A stretch of DNA of 64,000 bases, from the NCBI GenBank assembly GCA_002698995.1, contig PAAX01000032.1, forward strand, positions 1 to 64,000, in the 5' to 3' direction. A program made the position numbers and the translations under genes. This DNA comes from Ignavibacteriota bacterium. Its GTDB lineage: Bacteria > Bacteroidota > Ignavibacteria > Ignavibacteriales > Melioribacteraceae. The notes beneath the pieces were generated by a model, which had not been told where the DNA came from, ran no database searches, and worked only from the letters and a program-made list of their open reading frames with translations. Shown here piece after piece: positions 62,836 through 64,000 of the stretch (the stretch's first letter is position 1; the number at the start of each line of letters is the position of its first letter).

Positions 62836-63684
62836 TTATGGATTTAATATATTAATTCCCAATAAAACAAAAATAGTTAAACCGATAAAAATTCTGTAAA
62901 AAACAAAAATAAATGTTGTATTGTTTTTTAGAAATCTCAATAAAAATTCAATTGTTAAATATCCACTGACGGCAGATGCAATTGTAGCAATAATTAAACT
63001 TATCAATCCTGATGAATCAATATATTCTAATGATTCATAAAACTGTAGAAGTCCGCTTCCTAAAATTGCCGGAACGGAGAGCAAGAATGAAAATCTAGCT
63101 GCTGTTTCTCTTTTCAATCCGATAAATAATCCTGCTGTAATAGTAGTTCCCGATCTAGATGAACCCGGAATTAAAGCTATTGATTGAGCAACACCAACTA
63201 TTAGTGCATCTTTCCAAGTTATATCTTTCATTTCTTTTTTGAATTTACCGAACTTTTCTGCTAGAGCTAAAATAATTCCAAGTGCAATTAAACTGGAAGC
63301 AATTACATAAAGATTTTTTGTGAAAGCCCCTTCAATTATATCTTTAAAACCAAGACCAATTATAACAACCGGGATAGAACCAATAATTACATACCAACCT
63401 AATTTTGAGTGGGAAGACTGTTCTGAAAAACCTTTTCTTTTAAAGATATTATCCCGCAAGAACTCAATTGTAATATTCCACAAATCTTTCCAGAAATAAA
63501 TTAAAATTGCGAGCAGTGTTCCAAGTTGAATCACTGCAATAAAGGATGTCCATCTTTCCGGGTTCTGATCTGAAATTAAATTCATCAGTTTACCGGCTAC
63601 TGTTAAATGTCCGGTACTACTGATAGGTAAAAACTCTGTTAAACCTTGTATAATTCCCAAAAATATTGCTTCAATAGCGTTCAC
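62836..63684 (-). CDS. uppP: Undecaprenyl-diphosphatase (UppP/BacA)
   Basis: 282 residues with about eight membrane helices. Recycles the lipid carrier for peptidoglycan and surface polymers. Motifs: GIIQGLTEFLPISSTGHL (about 9-26) with the acidic Glu, and GSSRSGTTITAGLFIGLKRE (about 173-192) with the catalytic Ser and Arg. Confidence 0.95.
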   Translation of the reverse strand: MNAIEAIFLGIIQGLTEFLPISSTGHLTVAGKLMNLISDQNPERWTSFIAVIQLGTLLAILIYFWKDLWNITIEFLRDNIFKRKGFSEQSSHSKLGWYVIIGSIPVVIIGLGFKDIIEGAFTKNLYVIASSLIALGIILALAEKFGKFKKEMKDITWKDALIVGVAQSIALIPGSSRSGTTITAGLFIGLKRETAARFSFLLSVPAILGSGLLQFYESLEYIDSSGLISLIIATIASAVSGYLTIEFLLRFLKNNTTFIFVFYRIFIGLTIFVLLGINILNP

Positions 63685-63693
63685 AAGTTCTCC

Positions 63694-64000
63694 TTAAAAA
63701 AAGTATGATATACCAATTCGAATTGATACTGACAAAGAATTTATATCTACAGATTGATTACTCACCTGTCCGAGAGTATTACCATTTTTATCTTCCGGTT
63801 GTCCAACAGAATCATATCTTAAATCGAGTCCGACATTCGCATAAACATTTCCTCCTAATAGGGTATGCCCTTGTATTCTTCCCAATAAGCCAAATCCAGT
63901 TTTTGAATAATTTAAAGAATTAACTGAAGAAGGAAGTTTTTCATCAAGACTTAATAAACGGGGACCAACGCCGCCGCCAAACTTAAATTTGTAACCTGCT
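63694..64000 (-). CDS. C-terminal part of an outer-membrane beta-barrel protein, cut by the window edge
   Basis: Open to the window edge on the minus strand (about 102 codons, no start). KFKFGGGVGPRLLSL, LGGNVYANVGLDLRYDS and the end SIRIGISYFF, with final Phe, fit the last strands of a barrel. The apparent TTG start at 63885 is internal. Confidence 0.65.
   Translation of the reverse strand, partial: AGYKFKFGGGVGPRLLSLDEKLPSSVNSLNYSKTGFGLLGRIQGHTLLGGNVYANVGLDLRYDSVGQPEDKNGNTLGQVSNQSVDINSLSVSIRIGISYFF

Overview
The window is low-GC, densely coded bacterial chromosome (one base of a hairpin or a start codon often separates neighbours). Two secreted proteins end in the YPNPFNP-type sorting domain used by type IX secretion. 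There are lipid A genes (lpxB, lpxK), an O-antigen ligase-like protein, NAD-dependent DNA ligase, pyruvate phosphate dikinase and zinc-free L31. Together these point to a Gram-negative member of the Bacteroidota/Chlorobi group, most like the Ignavibacteria (inference; no 16S gene is present). No tRNA, rRNA, CRISPR array, intact transposase or prophage was seen.

Layout. 1-3175 (minus): two type IX-sorted secreted proteins whose linker regions carry palindromes and short repeats. 3312-6175 (plus): dCMP deaminase and polyphosphate kinase, separated by a MITE-like repeat. 6418-8839 (plus): a lipoprotein whose signal peptide is out of frame at a C8 tract, then three tandem small outer-membrane-type proteins, the third truncated. 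8886-12805 (minus): an iron-uptake operon with a DtxR repressor, a membrane-anchored DtxR-FeoA fusion, and FeoB split into G-protein and permease genes; a 16-bp palindrome sits at its promoter. 13005-15149 (plus): Mrp, Nfu and triosephosphate isomerase, followed by a second MITE-like copy. 15491-25794 (plus): a membrane protein with a degenerate GH2-like domain, SMC, a HAD phosphatase, a methyltransferase and lpxB/DUF374/lpxK. 25817-34402 (plus): ppdK, queA, ispD, plsY, gpsA, recG.

34490-38237 (plus) is the most unusual cassette: two D-Ala-D-Ala-ligase-like ATP-grasp enzymes, a GNAT acetyltransferase and a lysine-2,3-aminomutase-type radical SAM enzyme, tightly packed. It looks like a small biosynthetic pathway built on a beta-amino acid.

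38271-57827 (minus) is an almost gapless run of 16 genes: rsmB, a RodZ-like protein, ligA, a small protein, a STAS protein, two sodium:solute symporters, a Cof-type phosphatase, a 7TM-HD phosphodiesterase, xerD, a lipoprotein, an MsbA-like exporter, an O-antigen ligase with a large inserted domain, a glycosyltransferase, nadK and a thioredoxin-like protein. 57938-64000 (minus) holds L31, an ECF sigma factor with a membrane partner, holA, a neurotransmitter-type sodium symporter with a 34-residue MetS-like subunit, a cyclophilin lipoprotein, uppP and the end of an outer-membrane protein cut by the window edge.
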